From positions 124,001-188,000 of the forward strand of contig NZ_RYYR01000004.1 of assembly GCF_003977595.1 (NCBI RefSeq): 64,000 bases of DNA. The letters run 5' to 3'. This DNA comes from Lysinibacillus antri (GTDB taxonomy: Bacteria > Bacillota > Bacilli > Bacillales_A > Planococcaceae). The notes under the pieces are model-generated. The model was not told the DNA's origin, did no database searches, and was given only the letters and a program-made list of their open reading frames with translations. Positions 1 through 10,118 of the stretch are shown here, piece by piece. Position 1 is the first letter of the stretch. The number at the start of each line of letters is the position of its first letter. The translations under genes were made by a program, and so were the position numbers.

Positions 1-1
1 C

Positions 2-1663
2 GCGCTAACAAATTTAATCGATGAACAGGATCTACTCATTCGCAATTTACGCAATGCGGCAATGTATCGCGCGGTATTTGATTGGTTGATTGGATTAAAT
101 TTAACGCGAGCGGCAACGGTAAAAGGTGGACGAATTATTAAAATTGGACGGGTCATGACACCAACTTTAGCTATTGTTGTTAAGCGAGAACTTGAAATAC
201 AACATTTTAAACCAGAGCCGTATTTTCAAATTGAAGTAGACTTTGGTACATTTAAAGCACTTTGGTTTAATCCAAAAACGAACGAAAACAAAGTAGCCCA
301 ATTAAAAGAAGCCGAACAAATTCAAGCGAGCATAGGGAATATGGCAACGATTAAGGATATTAAAACCGAAAGAAAGACAATCTTTGCGCCGTCACTTCAT
401 TCATTACTAGAACTTCAAAAGGAAGCGAATAAATTTTTCGGATTAACCTCTTCCGAAACGTTGAAAATTGCTCAAAACTTATATGAAAAAAAACTCATCA
501 CCTATCCTCGTACCGAATCTAAGCATTTGCCAACGAATTTTGCGAATCAAATTGAAGGAAATATCCAAACACTAAGTAGCTTACAAGAGTACAAGGATGT
601 TGTTTCATCTATTTTAGCGAATAAAAAACAGTTAGAATCGGTCAAGCGATCCAAAAAATATGTAGATGATAAAAAGCTAACGGATCACCATGCAATTACA
701 GTTACGGATGTGCCGATAGGGAAGAAAAAATTAACGACCAACGAGCTAAAAATCTATCATTTAATTGCGAGACGATTATTAGCCATCTTTATGCCACCTT
801 ACGTGATTGATAAAACGGCAGTCGTACTAGAATCGAATCAGCAATATTTAAAAGCAAATGGCAACATGGTCATTGATAAAGGTTATACCGTTCTTTATGA
901 ATCCTTTAAAAAGAAACAAGAGCATCCATTACCATCACTCCAAGTAAATCAACAATTGCCCATTGTCCAATCCAAAATTTTATCGAAAATGACCGAGCCA
1001 CCTGTTCGTTATACAGATAGTACGTTACTAGACGCCATGTTTCATGCAGGGCGGTTTGTAGAAGACAAGGAATTACAAAAAATTTTAAAGGATGCGGAAG
1101 GGATTGGGACATCTGCAACGCGCGCGGAAATTATCGAGAAACTCATTTCCATTGGCATGATCGCGCGTGAAGGGAAGTCCTTTGTGGCAACTCAATTTGG
1201 AATCGATGTCATTAACAGTGTGGGCCAGCATGATATTGTTTCCCCAGTTCTGACAGCGGTTTGGAGTAAAAAGTTAAAAGATATCGTGGATGGTAGTTTA
1301 AGTTCTGGTCAATTTTATCAGGAAATGCAGCAATATGTGAAAGAAACAACGGCTCGATTCATCCAAATCGAAATGGATGTTGCCGAAAAACAACAAGTGG
1401 TCGTTGGAAAATGTATGAAATGCGGACAACCCGTAATAGAAGGATTTAAAGGATATGCCTGTTCTAATAAAGCGTGCAAATTTTTCATTAGTAAAACGAT
1501 TATGAAGGGGAAAATTACAGCGATTGATGCGAAAAAGTTGTTAACGGGAAAAGAAACAAGGGAAATTCGTTTTACTTGGAAAAGTGGTAAAAAAGGAAAA
1601 GCAAAGTTAAAGTTAGTCGGTGAAAAAGTGGAGTTTGTCTTTTCTAACCCGGAGAAAGCATAA
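2..1663 (+). CDS. topB: DNA topoisomerase III, 3' part (runs off the left edge)
   Basis: Type IA topoisomerase, which relaxes and decatenates DNA through a 5'-phosphotyrosine link. The frame is open to base 2, so the gene begins before the window; the ATG at 62 is internal. The active-site block LITYPRTESKHL is visible, with the catalytic Tyr codon at 502-504. The C-terminus carries a zinc-finger-like CxxC...CxxxxC block and then a short basic tail. Bacillus TopB proteins are about 727 residues, so roughly the first 170-190 are missing here. It is separated from the B12 locus by about 100 bases and has no sign of co-regulation with it. Confidence 0.93.
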   Translation, partial: ALTNLIDEQDLLIRNLRNAAMYRAVFDWLIGLNLTRAATVKGGRIIKIGRVMTPTLAIVVKRELEIQHFKPEPYFQIEVDFGTFKALWFNPKTNENKVAQLKEAEQIQASIGNMATIKDIKTERKTIFAPSLHSLLELQKEANKFFGLTSSETLKIAQNLYEKKLITYPRTESKHLPTNFANQIEGNIQTLSSLQEYKDVVSSILANKKQLESVKRSKKYVDDKKLTDHHAITVTDVPIGKKKLTTNELKIYHLIARRLLAIFMPPYVIDKTAVVLESNQQYLKANGNMVIDKGYTVLYESFKKKQEHPLPSLQVNQQLPIVQSKILSKMTEPPVRYTDSTLLDAMFHAGRFVEDKELQKILKDAEGIGTSATRAEIIEKLISIGMIAREGKSFVATQFGIDVINSVGQHDIVSPVLTAVWSKKLKDIVDGSLSSGQFYQEMQQYVKETTARFIQIEMDVAEKQQVVVGKCMKCGQPVIEGFKGYACSNKACKFFISKTIMKGKITAIDAKKLLTGKETREIRFTWKSGKKGKAKLKLVGEKVEFVFSNPEKA

Positions 1664-1676
1664 TATTTTTCACTCA

Positions 1677-1701
1677 ATTTAGGCACTAAATCGTAGTTTA
1701 A
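1677..1701 (+). repeat. Direct repeat, left copy, before the B12 locus
   Basis: A 25-base sequence beginning ATTTAGGCACTA and ending GTAGTTTAA. It recurs at 17182-17206 with 23 of 25 bases identical (differences at positions 13 and 16). The two copies sit just outside the first cobalamin riboswitch and across the stop codon of the last B12-locus gene, so they bracket the whole 15.5-kb locus. The function is unknown; see findings. Confidence 0.6.
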
Positions 1702-1761
1702 TATAAAATAGTTGAAATCTTTTAATTGTATGGTATTGTAAAAACATAAATTAATATTGTA

Positions 1762-1922
1762 TTAAATAAGTGCTCAAAATTTTGAGATAATAGGGAAATT
1801 AGTGAAATTCTAATGCAGCCCCCGCTACTGTAATAACGGATGAAATCACAAAACGTCACTGTCGAAAGATGGGAAGATGTGAGAGTAAAGTGAAGTTTAA
1901 GCCAGGAGACCTGCTTATTTAA
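1762..1922 (+). promoter_or_regulatory. Cobalamin (adenosylcobalamin) riboswitch aptamer
   Basis: Closing stem P1 is 1762-1770 (TTAAATAAG) with 1914-1922 (CTTATTTAA). Inside it are the conserved GCAGCCCCCGCTACTGTAA core (about 1833-1851) and the B12 box GCCAGGAGACC at 1901-1911. It lies in the leader of the corrin biosynthesis operon and is followed by a terminator at 2026-2070, so bound B12 should stop transcription before cbiH60. Confidence 0.95.
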
Positions 1923-2025
1923 GCATACTAACTTTTCGGTGGGAGAAGTGTAGGTGAAATTGAGATATTCAATATGGTAAATCGTGCGTTATTTTTTTGA
2001 AAATACGATTTTTTATATTAATTTC

Positions 2026-2070
2026 AAATACCTGTTCTCCTTTTCTACTAGGGAGGACAGGTATTTTTTT
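2026..2070 (+). terminator. Riboswitch-controlled intrinsic terminator
   Basis: The stem pairs AAATACCTGTTCTCC with GGAGGACAGGTATTT (one G-U pair) around a loop of about 11 bases and ends in a run of T. It is the expression platform of the upstream cobalamin riboswitch. A weaker hairpin (AAATCGT at 1979, ACGATTT at 2005, then T-rich) lies between the aptamer and this terminator and could be a second stop. Confidence 0.88.
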
Positions 2071-2087
2071 GTTGGAGGGGAAAATTT

Positions 2088-3749
2088 TTGCAAAAAGGGA
2101 AAATTTTTGTTGTTGGATTTGGTCCAGGAGATCGAGAGCATATAACAAAACGTGCGGTAGATGCTTTACAACAAAGTAACCACATTATGGGCTACAAAAC
2201 CTACGTTGATTTAATTCGACATTTCGTAACAGCGCAAACCATTGTAAGTACAGGTATGACTGAAGAAGTATCACGAGCACAGGAAGCTGTTAAGCAAGCA
2301 GAAGCAGGAAATATTGTTGCTGTCATATCAAGTGGAGACGCCGGTGTGTATGGCATGGCAGGGCTTGTCTATGAGGTGTTAATCGAAAAAGGATGGACTG
2401 AAGCAACAGGGATTGAAGTAGAAGTGGTACCTGGAATTTCGGCTATCAACTCATGTGCAAGTTTACTCGGTGCACCAGTGATGCATGATTCCTGTACGAT
2501 TAGTTTAAGTGACCACTTAACTCCGTGGACAGTCATTGAAAAACGTATTGAAGCAGCTGCTATGGCAGATTTTGTGATTGCATTTTACAATCCAAAATCA
2601 GGACGTAGAACACGTCAAATTGTAGAAGCACAAAGAATTTTACTGAAATATCGTTCGCCTGAAACCCCGGTAGGATTAGTAAAAAGTGCTTACCGTGATA
2701 GTCAGAATATTGTGTTAACAAATTTAGCAGAAATGTTAGAACATGATATCGGGATGTTAACAACGGTGATAGTTGGGAACTCGTCGACATTCTTTTATGA
2801 CAATAAAATCATTACACCCCGTGGCTATCAAAGGAAATATACCCTGGGAGATGACAAGCAAATTTGGAAACCGCACCAACGTTTGAAAAAAGAAGCAGAA
2901 CCATGGGCGCTTGATCAAGAAACAGGGGAAGCGAAGTCTGGTTTTGAAAAAATTGAGGCGATTAAAGCAGCGCAAGCAGTACAAAGGCAAGTCGAAGAAA
3001 ATGTTGAAAAAAAAACTTCTCTTGAAATGGCGAGATTGGCACTAGCTTGTATTACAAAAGAACCGGTGAAAGGGGATTTTTTAGTACAGCAAGCAATCGA
3101 ATCTATTTTTGAGTTCGCTGTTTCACCTGGGGTTGCGAATAAATTCATTACACCAAAGCAAATGCAAATTTTAGCAGAAGTGGTTGGAGAAAATGGAACG
3201 CTAGAATATACACCAGATCATCGTTTTCACGTGAAAATACCAACTGAACATCCAGAAGCAATTGTTGAGCAATTGCGTGAATCAGGGTTATACGTATTAC
3301 CAATGGGTGATGTATTTAATTTAAAAGCATGTGATTTTTGTTATGGAGAGAAAGCAGAATCGATTCCGTATGCTGAGGAAATTATGGATGCACTTGGTGG
3401 GATGAAATTACCGAAAGAACTTCATGTAGGCTTTAATGGTTGTGGGATGGCATGTTATCGAGCTGTGTTTGACGACATAGGTATCGTTTATCGTAAAAAG
3501 AAATTTGATTTATTTATTGGAGCAAAACCAGTTGGACGAACTGCCCATGCAGCACAACCAGTGGCAGAAGGGCTAGAACCAGATGCATTGATTCCATTAC
3601 TAACACAAATCATTGAGGAATATAAAGAACATGCACACCCGAATGAACGCTTGTTTAAATATTTCAAACGTGTGAAAAAAATTGCCCATTTCACCTATCA
3701 AGATATGAGCTGCAAAATAAAAGTTGAAGAAGCACCATGTGGCGATTAG
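2088..3749 (+). CDS. cbiH: Cobalt-precorrin-3 C17-methyltransferase with fused Fe-S domain (CbiH60 type)
   Basis: Catalyses SAM-dependent C17 methylation and ring contraction in anaerobic corrin synthesis. Residues 1-250 are the tetrapyrrole methylase (VVGFGPGDRE at the N-terminus, SSGDAGVYGM loop). Residues about 300-553 are a nitrite/sulfite-reductase-like domain with Cys415, Cys418, Cys452 and Cys456 (CDFC, then NGCGMAC), suited to a 4Fe-4S cluster. The 553-residue length matches the long CbiH60 of Bacillus megaterium rather than the 240-residue Salmonella CbiH. The start is TTG at 2088 with GGAGGGG eight bases upstream. It is the first gene of the riboswitch-controlled operon. Confidence 0.93.
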   Translation: MQKGKIFVVGFGPGDREHITKRAVDALQQSNHIMGYKTYVDLIRHFVTAQTIVSTGMTEEVSRAQEAVKQAEAGNIVAVISSGDAGVYGMAGLVYEVLIEKGWTEATGIEVEVVPGISAINSCASLLGAPVMHDSCTISLSDHLTPWTVIEKRIEAAAMADFVIAFYNPKSGRRTRQIVEAQRILLKYRSPETPVGLVKSAYRDSQNIVLTNLAEMLEHDIGMLTTVIVGNSSTFFYDNKIITPRGYQRKYTLGDDKQIWKPHQRLKKEAEPWALDQETGEAKSGFEKIEAIKAAQAVQRQVEENVEKKTSLEMARLALACITKEPVKGDFLVQQAIESIFEFAVSPGVANKFITPKQMQILAEVVGENGTLEYTPDHRFHVKIPTEHPEAIVEQLRESGLYVLPMGDVFNLKACDFCYGEKAESIPYAEEIMDALGGMKLPKELHVGFNGCGMACYRAVFDDIGIVYRKKKFDLFIGAKPVGRTAHAAQPVAEGLEPDALIPLLTQIIEEYKEHAHPNERLFKYFKRVKKIAHFTYQDMSCKIKVEEAPCGD

Positions 3750-3759
3750 GAGGGGTGAC

Positions 3760-4536
3760 ATGATTTTATTTTTAGCAGGGACAAGTGATGCACGTGAATT
3801 AGCAGTCGCCTTACAACGTCAAGGACATCCGTTAATTGCAACAGTTGTTACAGAGTCTGCAGCAAGTAGTTTAGAAAAAGAAGGAATTGCTCATCATGTT
3901 GGTCGCTTGTCATTAGAAGATATGAAGAACATGATTCAACAAAAAAATATATCGCTTGTAATTGATGCAAGTCATCCATATGCAGAAGAGGCATCAAAAA
4001 CCGCGATGATGGCAGCTGAGCAATGTCAGATACTGTACATTCGTTATGAACGCCCCCAACAACAGTACAGACATCCACTTGTGACGAAAGTTGAAACTTA
4101 TGAAGAGGCGGCACTACTTGCACGAGAACATAGAGGAACCGTTATGTTAACGACCGGTAGTAAGACACTTGCAACATTTACGAAGCACTTATTCATTGAT
4201 TCCATTCGATTAGTATGCCGCATGTTGCCGAATAAAGAAAACATGGAGAAGTGCGATTCTTTAGGGATCAAGCAACGAGACATTATTGCAATGCAAGGAC
4301 CATTTTCAAAAGAGTTAAATATGGCACTGTATCGTCAATATAAAACCACCCTTGTTATTACAAAGGAAAGCGGTAAGGTGGGGTCTGTAGATGAGAAAAT
4401 GGAAGCGGCATTGGAATTAAATATTCCTGTTCTTCTAATTAAAAGACCAAAAATTATATACGTAAATCAATGTTCTACATTTGATGAAGTATTTCAAAAA
4501 CTAGGAGGAATTTTACATGGCCAATATGAACTTTAA
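3760..4536 (+). CDS. cbiJ: Cobalt-precorrin-6A reductase
   Basis: Reduces cobalt-precorrin-6A with NAD(P)H in the cytoplasm. The N-terminus MILFLAGTSDARELA is the typical dinucleotide-binding start of the CobK/CbiJ family, and the length (258 residues) is normal. The start is ATG 3760, placed six bases after AGGAGGGG. An upstream in-frame TTG at 3724 would put 12 residues before the conserved start and is less likely. The gap to cbiH is 10 bases, and its 3' end overlaps cbiC by 20 bases. Confidence 0.92.
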   Translation: MILFLAGTSDARELAVALQRQGHPLIATVVTESAASSLEKEGIAHHVGRLSLEDMKNMIQQKNISLVIDASHPYAEEASKTAMMAAEQCQILYIRYERPQQQYRHPLVTKVETYEEAALLAREHRGTVMLTTGSKTLATFTKHLFIDSIRLVCRMLPNKENMEKCDSLGIKQRDIIAMQGPFSKELNMALYRQYKTTLVITKESGKVGSVDEKMEAALELNIPVLLIKRPKIIYVNQCSTFDEVFQKLGGILHGQYEL

Positions 4537-5191
4537 TACGGATTTCGTTCCTTTAACGGTAGACCCAGATAAAATTTATGATTACAGTTTTTCAATTATT
4601 AAAGAAGAAATGGGCGAGCACCCCTTTACAGATGAACAATGGTTAGTAGTACGCCGTGTTATCCACGCATCTGCAGACTTTGAGTTAGGACGCAGTATGA
4701 TTTTTACGGATGATGCAATAGAAGCAGGAATTCAATCCATTTTAGCAGGTCGTCATGTAGTAGCAGATGTACAAATGATTGAAAGCGGATCTGGCCGTAA
4801 ACGATTCCAAAAACACGGTGGAGATTTACATTGTTACATCGCAGACGAAGATGTTGCAAAAGAAGCGAAGGCACTTGGCACTACACGGGCAATTATCTCC
4901 ATGCAAAAAGCGACGAAGTTACAAGAAGGCGGTATTTATGCTATTGGTAACGCACCGACTGCCCTTTTAGAATTAATTCGTTTAATTAAAGAAGGGTTAG
5001 CAAAACCAGATTTAATTATTGGAATGCCAGTGGGCTTTGTATCAGCCGCAGAATCAAAAGCTGAGTTAGCTTTATTAAAAGGCATTCCATTCATTACAAA
5101 TGTAGGACGTAAAGGTGGCAGTACAGTGACTGTAGCAGCATTGAATGCCATCTCACTTATGGCGGATGAGCGAGCAAAACAAACGAAATAA
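4517..5191 (+). CDS. cbiC: Cobalt-precorrin-8 methylmutase
   Basis: Moves the methyl group from C11 to C12 to give cobyrinate. The VVRRVIHASADFE block holds the family's catalytic His, and the C-terminal VGRKGGSTVTVAALNAI block is also typical. Length is 224 residues. The start is ATG 4517 with AGGAGG about eight bases before it, lying inside the end of cbiJ, so translation is probably coupled. Confidence 0.94.
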   Translation: MANMNFNTDFVPLTVDPDKIYDYSFSIIKEEMGEHPFTDEQWLVVRRVIHASADFELGRSMIFTDDAIEAGIQSILAGRHVVADVQMIESGSGRKRFQKHGGDLHCYIADEDVAKEAKALGTTRAIISMQKATKLQEGGIYAIGNAPTALLELIRLIKEGLAKPDLIIGMPVGFVSAAESKAELALLKGIPFITNVGRKGGSTVTVAALNAISLMADERAKQTK

Positions 5192-6299
5192 AAAAGATCC
5201 ATCACAAATGCGTCATGGGTACACAACCGGTGCGTGTGCTACAGCGATGACAAAGGCAGCTCTACAAGGAATTGTCACTGGCAATGTTCCTGATGAAGTG
5301 ACGATTTATTTGCCAGTGGGACAATTTGCAACATTTAAAGTGGAGGCTAGTGAAATCCAAGGCAATGCCATCATGTGTGAAACAATTAAAGATGCTGGTG
5401 ACGACCCAGATGCAACACACCAAGCGCGTATTCAAAGTACGGTACGTTTAATAGACGAACCAGGTATCCATCTTGACGGAGGTGTAGGTGTAGGGCGTGT
5501 CACAAAAGCGGGCTTACCTGTACCAGTTGGCTATGCGGCAATAAATCCCGTTCCGCAAAAAATGATTACAGGTGTCGTACAAGAAGCGATTGATACATAT
5601 GCCATAGAAAATGGTGTGGAAGTAATCATCTCGGTACCAGATGGGGAGGAAATCGCCAAAAAAACGTTGAATGCTCGCTTAGGTATAGTAGGTGGTATAT
5701 CCATTTTAGGTACACGTGGTACAGTCGTTCCATTTTCGAGCTCAGCCTATATGGCGAGTATTGTACAAGCGTTAAATGTTGCAAAGGAGGCTGGCTGTGA
5801 CCATATTGTCATTACTACAGGCGGGCGTAGTGAGAAATTTGCAATGAAACAATACCCTGACCTACCAGAAGAATCGTTTATTGAAATGGGCGATTTCGTA
5901 GGATTTACATTAAAAAATATTGCGCGGAAAAAATTTGCTAAAGTGTCCCTTGTTGGCATGATGGGTAAGTTTTCGAAGGTCGCCCAGGGTGTGATGATGG
6001 TCCATTCCAAAAGTGCGCCAATTAGTTTTGAGTTTTTAGCAGGCATTGCAGAAAAAGTGGGTGTTAAAGAAGCACAATTAGGTGAGATCTTGACTGCAAA
6101 TACAGCTTCCCAAGTCGGGGATATTTTAAAAGGGAATGAGGCCTTTTTTGAAGCACTTTGTAAAAATTGTTGTTATTTTGCATTAGCGCATATGGATACG
6201 ACAATTAATGTTTCCACTAGTTTATATGCCATGAACGGAGATTGTTTAGGAAAGGCTGAGAATATTGACAAATTGGATGAAGATGATTGGTATAGGTGA
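5166..6299 (+). CDS. cbiD: Cobalt-precorrin-5B C1-methyltransferase
   Basis: Methylates C1 in the anaerobic pathway; the fold is unrelated to the other methylases of the route. The N-terminal signature [13 protein letters not shown] starts at residue 15. I chose ATG 5166, which overlaps cbiC by 26 bases; the in-frame ATGs at 5145 and 5208 are alternatives, since no strong ribosome site marks any of them. Its 3' end overlaps cbiE/T. The presence of CbiD together with CbiG identifies the oxygen-independent route. Confidence 0.92.
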   Translation: MSEQNKRNKKDPSQMRHGYTTGACATAMTKAALQGIVTGNVPDEVTIYLPVGQFATFKVEASEIQGNAIMCETIKDAGDDPDATHQARIQSTVRLIDEPGIHLDGGVGVGRVTKAGLPVPVGYAAINPVPQKMITGVVQEAIDTYAIENGVEVIISVPDGEEIAKKTLNARLGIVGGISILGTRGTVVPFSSSAYMASIVQALNVAKEAGCDHIVITTGGRSEKFAMKQYPDLPEESFIEMGDFVGFTLKNIARKKFAKVSLVGMMGKFSKVAQGVMMVHSKSAPISFEFLAGIAEKVGVKEAQLGEILTANTASQVGDILKGNEAFFEALCKNCCYFALAHMDTTINVSTSLYAMNGDCLGKAENIDKLDEDDWYR

Positions 6300-7473
6300 T
6301 AACGGCGTAAAAGGATTATTGCCTCGATATATCGACTGGATTAATAACTGTGATGTTTTAGTTGGGGGAGAACGTCATTTAGCCTTCTTCCCACAGTTTA
6401 CAAAAGAAAAGAAGGTCATTAAAGGTGGTTTATCTAAGCTTGTTGCTGACCTACAACAAGAAACACGTAATGTGGTTATTTTAGTATCGGGAGATCCATT
6501 GTTTTTTGGATTAGGTGGCGTATTTGCTAAAAAACTATCACTAGAAATATACCCGTATACAAGTTCCGTCCAGTTAGCCTATTCAAAAATGCAGGAAAGC
6601 TGGCAAGATGCGTATATTGTAAGTCTTCATGGACGTTCAATAAAAGGATTTGCCCAAAAAATTGACGGTCGAAAAAAAGTGGCAATTTTAACAGATGAAA
6701 AAAATACTCCCCAAGCGATAGCAAACTATTTAAAGCATTACGGTATGAATGAATACGATGCTTTCGTTGCTGAAAATTTGGAAGGAGAAAATGAACGCTG
6801 TCGTTTTATGACACTGGATGAGATGGCACATACAACGTTTTCATCGCTCAATGTCGTGTTACTAAAACAGCGTCATGCAGTAAAGAGAAGTGCACTTGGC
6901 ATTGCTGATGAAGAGTTTCATCAACGTAAGCCGGAAAAAGGGTTAATTACGAAAAAGGAAATACGGGTTCTTTGTTTACAAGAGCTACAGCTTCAAGAAG
7001 ATAGTATTGTGTGGGATATTGGCACGTGTACAGGATCAGTTGCGATTGAAGCGGCTAAAATTGCCCGTGAAGGTGCCGTTTATGCAATTGAAAAAAATGA
7101 GGACGATTTAGCGAATTGCGTTCTCAACCAAGCAAAGCATCGTGTGGATTTAACAGCAGTTCTTGGCAAAGCGCCAGACCGTTTAGATGAATTCCCAGAT
7201 CCAACGGCCATTTTTATTGGGGGTAATGGCGGGAATATGGAACGTTTGTTAGAAACATGTATTACACGTTTAGTACCAGGTGGTCGTCTTGTGATGAACA
7301 TCGCAACCATTGAAAATTTAGCAGAAGCCGTGAAGCATTTGAAAACGTTAGGGTGTGACGTAACGATTTTACAAGCTCAAATTTCAAAAAGTAAGCCTAT
7401 TTTGAATTTAACGCGCTTTGAACCATTAAATCCAATTTTCATAGTGACTGCACAGAAAGGAAATGACAAATGA
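6265..7473 (+). CDS. cbiET: Cobalt-precorrin-7 C5-methyltransferase / C15-methyltransferase (decarboxylating), CbiE-CbiT fusion
   Basis: A bifunctional enzyme. Residues 1-200 form the CbiE tetrapyrrole methylase (MIGIGDNG start, [13 protein letters not shown]). Residues about 215-400 form CbiT, with [11 protein letters not shown] and the SAM loop [16 protein letters not shown] (Cys replaces the common Gly). A fused CbiET is usual in bacilli, while Salmonella has two genes. The start is TTG 6265 (AAAGG nine bases before) or ATG 6277; both lie inside cbiD. Confidence 0.93.
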   Translation: MTNWMKMIGIGDNGVKGLLPRYIDWINNCDVLVGGERHLAFFPQFTKEKKVIKGGLSKLVADLQQETRNVVILVSGDPLFFGLGGVFAKKLSLEIYPYTSSVQLAYSKMQESWQDAYIVSLHGRSIKGFAQKIDGRKKVAILTDEKNTPQAIANYLKHYGMNEYDAFVAENLEGENERCRFMTLDEMAHTTFSSLNVVLLKQRHAVKRSALGIADEEFHQRKPEKGLITKKEIRVLCLQELQLQEDSIVWDIGTCTGSVAIEAAKIAREGAVYAIEKNEDDLANCVLNQAKHRVDLTAVLGKAPDRLDEFPDPTAIFIGGNGGNMERLLETCITRLVPGGRLVMNIATIENLAEAVKHLKTLGCDVTILQAQISKSKPILNLTRFEPLNPIFIVTAQKGNDK

Positions 7474-8174
7474 CATTAGGTACATTGTATGGATTAGGCG
7501 TTGGTCCTGGAGATCCAGAATTAATAACAGTAAAAGCTTTCCGAAAATTACAGGAGTGTCCTGTAATCGCCTATCCGAAAAAATTAAAGGGTAGTAAATC
7601 TTATGCACATCGTATTGTAGAAACGTACATTAACCCAGCCGAAAAGAATATGCTTGGTCTAGTATTTCCAATGACAAAAGATGAAGAAACATTGAGCATT
7701 GAGTGGGCAAAATCGGTTGAGGCGATCTATACATACTTAGAGCAGGGCCAAGACGTTGCATTTGTTACGGAAGGGGACCCAATGTTATTTAGTACATTTA
7801 TTCACTTAATGAAACTGATGAAGGAAACCTATCCTGAAGTACAAATGGAAACAGTAGCAGGAATTTCATCATTTAACGGATCGGCAAATCGTCTAGGTAT
7901 TCCACTAGCAGATGGTAATGATTATGTTGCGATGATTCCAGCAACAGAGGACATGGATGAAATGCGTCGCGTATTGGAAACGCATGATGCAGTCGTCTTT
8001 ATTAAAGTAGCGAAAGTTTTAGAGGATATGATCGACTTACTAGAAGATATGAATCTACTTTACGGTACACACGTGGTGACAAAAGTGACGTCCGATGAAG
8101 AAGTAATATGGACGATTGATGAGCTACGAGGTGCAGAACTAAACTATTTATCTTGTATGGTGGTGCGTAAATAA
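7470..8174 (+). CDS. cbiL: Cobalt-factor II / precorrin-2 C20-methyltransferase
   Basis: First methylation after cobalt insertion. It is a tetrapyrrole methylase with [18 protein letters not shown] at the N-terminus, [10 protein letters not shown] and the [17 protein letters not shown] block typical of CbiL/CobI. Length 234. ATG overlaps the cbiET stop in ATGA form, which suggests coupled translation. Confidence 0.93.
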   Translation: MTLGTLYGLGVGPGDPELITVKAFRKLQECPVIAYPKKLKGSKSYAHRIVETYINPAEKNMLGLVFPMTKDEETLSIEWAKSVEAIYTYLEQGQDVAFVTEGDPMLFSTFIHLMKLMKETYPEVQMETVAGISSFNGSANRLGIPLADGNDYVAMIPATEDMDEMRRVLETHDAVVFIKVAKVLEDMIDLLEDMNLLYGTHVVTKVTSDEEVIWTIDELRGAELNYLSCMVVRK

Positions 8175-8956
8175 TGAAAAAAATATGGATAATTGGTGCA
8201 GGACCGGGTGACCCAGATTTAATTACGGTAAAAGGTTTAAAACTCCTACAATCAGCCGATGTCGTCATGTATACCGACTCATTAGTAAGTGACAAATTAG
8301 TTGCTGAGGCACATCCTGAGGCAGAAGTTATTCGGACTGCGGGCATGCATTTAACAGAAATGGTCGATTGTATCGTGGAGCGAGTGAATGCAGGCAAAAC
8401 CGTTGTTCGATTACATACAGGAGATCCAGCGATGTATGGTGCAACGATGGAGCAAATGGCACTTTTAAAGCAACATGATATTGGTTATGAAGTAGTACCC
8501 GGTGTAAGTTCAGTATTTGCATCAGCAGCTGCAGTTGGTGCCGAACTAACAATACCTGATTTAACACAAACATTAATTTTAACACGAGCAGAAGGACGAA
8601 CGCCTGTACCTGAGCGCGAAAAATTACAAGCCCTTGCAAGACATCATTGTACAATTGCCATGTTTTTAAGTGCAACATTAACGAAAAAAATTATGAAGGA
8701 ATTACAAGCTGCAGGCTGGGCAGATGATACACCGGTTGCAGTTGTACAACGTGCTTCTTGGCCAGACCAAAAAATTGTCCGTACAACACTTTCACAACTA
8801 GATGAAGCGATGCGGACAAATGGTATTCGAAAGCATGCGATGATTTTAGCAGGCTGGGCACTTGATCCAAACATCCATGAAAAAGATTATCGTTCAAAAC
8901 TATATGATAAAACATTTACACATGGTTTCCGTAAAGGTGTGAAGGAAGATGATTAG
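8174..8956 (+). CDS. cbiF: Cobalt-precorrin-4 C11-methyltransferase
   Basis: Tetrapyrrole methylase with IIGAGPGDPDLITVKG at the N-terminus, LHTGDPAMYGA and the PGVSSVFASAAAVGAELT block of the CobM/CbiF family. Length 260. The ATG shares a base with the cbiL stop (TAATG). Confidence 0.94.
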   Translation: MKKIWIIGAGPGDPDLITVKGLKLLQSADVVMYTDSLVSDKLVAEAHPEAEVIRTAGMHLTEMVDCIVERVNAGKTVVRLHTGDPAMYGATMEQMALLKQHDIGYEVVPGVSSVFASAAAVGAELTIPDLTQTLILTRAEGRTPVPEREKLQALARHHCTIAMFLSATLTKKIMKELQAAGWADDTPVAVVQRASWPDQKIVRTTLSQLDEAMRTNGIRKHAMILAGWALDPNIHEKDYRSKLYDKTFTHGFRKGVKEDD

Positions 8957-10100
8957 TTTACAGAAAGGACTGATTCCTAAAATTGATCAACAAAAGCCAT
9001 ACGCACTTGTGGCGATTACAAAACATGGTGTCGAACATGCACGTAACTATATCGAAAAATTCCCTTATGCCGACCTTTATTATATGAAGAAATTCGAACA
9101 CGGCGACGAAGCTACTCGACATATCCAATTGTTTGATGGAACGGTTCGTTTGTTGTTACCGGCCCTTTTTCAGCAGTATAAAGCCATTATTTGTATTATT
9201 TCCCTGGGTGCCGTTGTACGGATGATTGCGCCACTTCTTGTAGATAAGAAGAAAGATCCTGCTGTATTAGTCGTCGATGATAAAGGGGAGTATGTCATAA
9301 GTGTACTATCCGGTCATATTGGTGGTGCCAATGCATTGACCCAAGAGTTTGCTGAAACGATTGGTGCACAACCTGTTGTTACGACAGCTTCAGATGTTCA
9401 AAAAACGATTCCTGTTGATTTATTTGGTGCGAAGTTCGGTTGGGTATGGGATTCAGAAGAGAAGCTTACTCCAGTCAGTGCTTCAGTCGTAAACGAAGAA
9501 CATGTAGCGATTGTACAGGAAACAGGCGAAAAAAACTGGTGGATGCATCATACACCTATGCCGGAAAATTTGAAACTGTATTCTTCAACTGAAGAAGCGT
9601 TAACGGCAAAGCCTCATGCAACGTTACTTATAACAGACCGTTTAATCGAGCCTTACGAGGAGGAGCTTCTAAACAATGGTGTTATTTTTCGACCAAAGTC
9701 CCTCGTATTAGGGATGGGCTGTAATCGTGGAACGTCCGCAGAGGAAATTGAAGAACTTATTGATGAAACGCTGCTTGAGCTAAAACTTAGTAAAAAAAGT
9801 GTAAAAGCAATTGCGACAATTGACCTGAAAAAAGATGAAGAAGGTTTTTTACAAGTCGCTGCTAAAAATAATTGGCAATTTGTTACGTATACAGCAGAGC
9901 AGTTAAATGAAATCCCAATAAAAAATCCATCTGAAACGGTATTTAACTATACAGGTGCTTACGGTGTATGTGAACCAGCAGCACTGCGCTATGCCAATTC
10001 GAGCGAGTGGTTGCTAGAGAAAAAGAAAGGCACGAATGCAACGATTTCAATTGCACGTATTCCCTTCGATGAAGAAGTTTCACCAAAATTGGCTACATAA
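8949..10100 (+). CDS. cbiG: Cobalt-precorrin-5A hydrolase
   Basis: Opens the delta-lactone made during ring contraction and releases acetaldehyde. The central VLSGHIGGANALT block and the C-terminal LVLGMGCNRGTS domain (from about residue 250) are typical of CbiG. Length 383. It overlaps cbiF by eight bases. There is no cbiA after it, where the B. megaterium operon carries one. Confidence 0.92.
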   Translation: MISLQKGLIPKIDQQKPYALVAITKHGVEHARNYIEKFPYADLYYMKKFEHGDEATRHIQLFDGTVRLLLPALFQQYKAIICIISLGAVVRMIAPLLVDKKKDPAVLVVDDKGEYVISVLSGHIGGANALTQEFAETIGAQPVVTTASDVQKTIPVDLFGAKFGWVWDSEEKLTPVSASVVNEEHVAIVQETGEKNWWMHHTPMPENLKLYSSTEEALTAKPHATLLITDRLIEPYEEELLNNGVIFRPKSLVLGMGCNRGTSAEEIEELIDETLLELKLSKKSVKAIATIDLKKDEEGFLQVAAKNNWQFVTYTAEQLNEIPIKNPSETVFNYTGAYGVCEPAALRYANSSEWLLEKKKGTNATISIARIPFDEEVSPKLAT

Positions 10101-10118
10101 ATGTTTGGAGGAAGATCG

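Noticed and set aside
1318-1686. Minus-strand open frame of 122 residues
   Set aside because: It lies wholly against topB, whose motifs are certain, and has no ribosome site.
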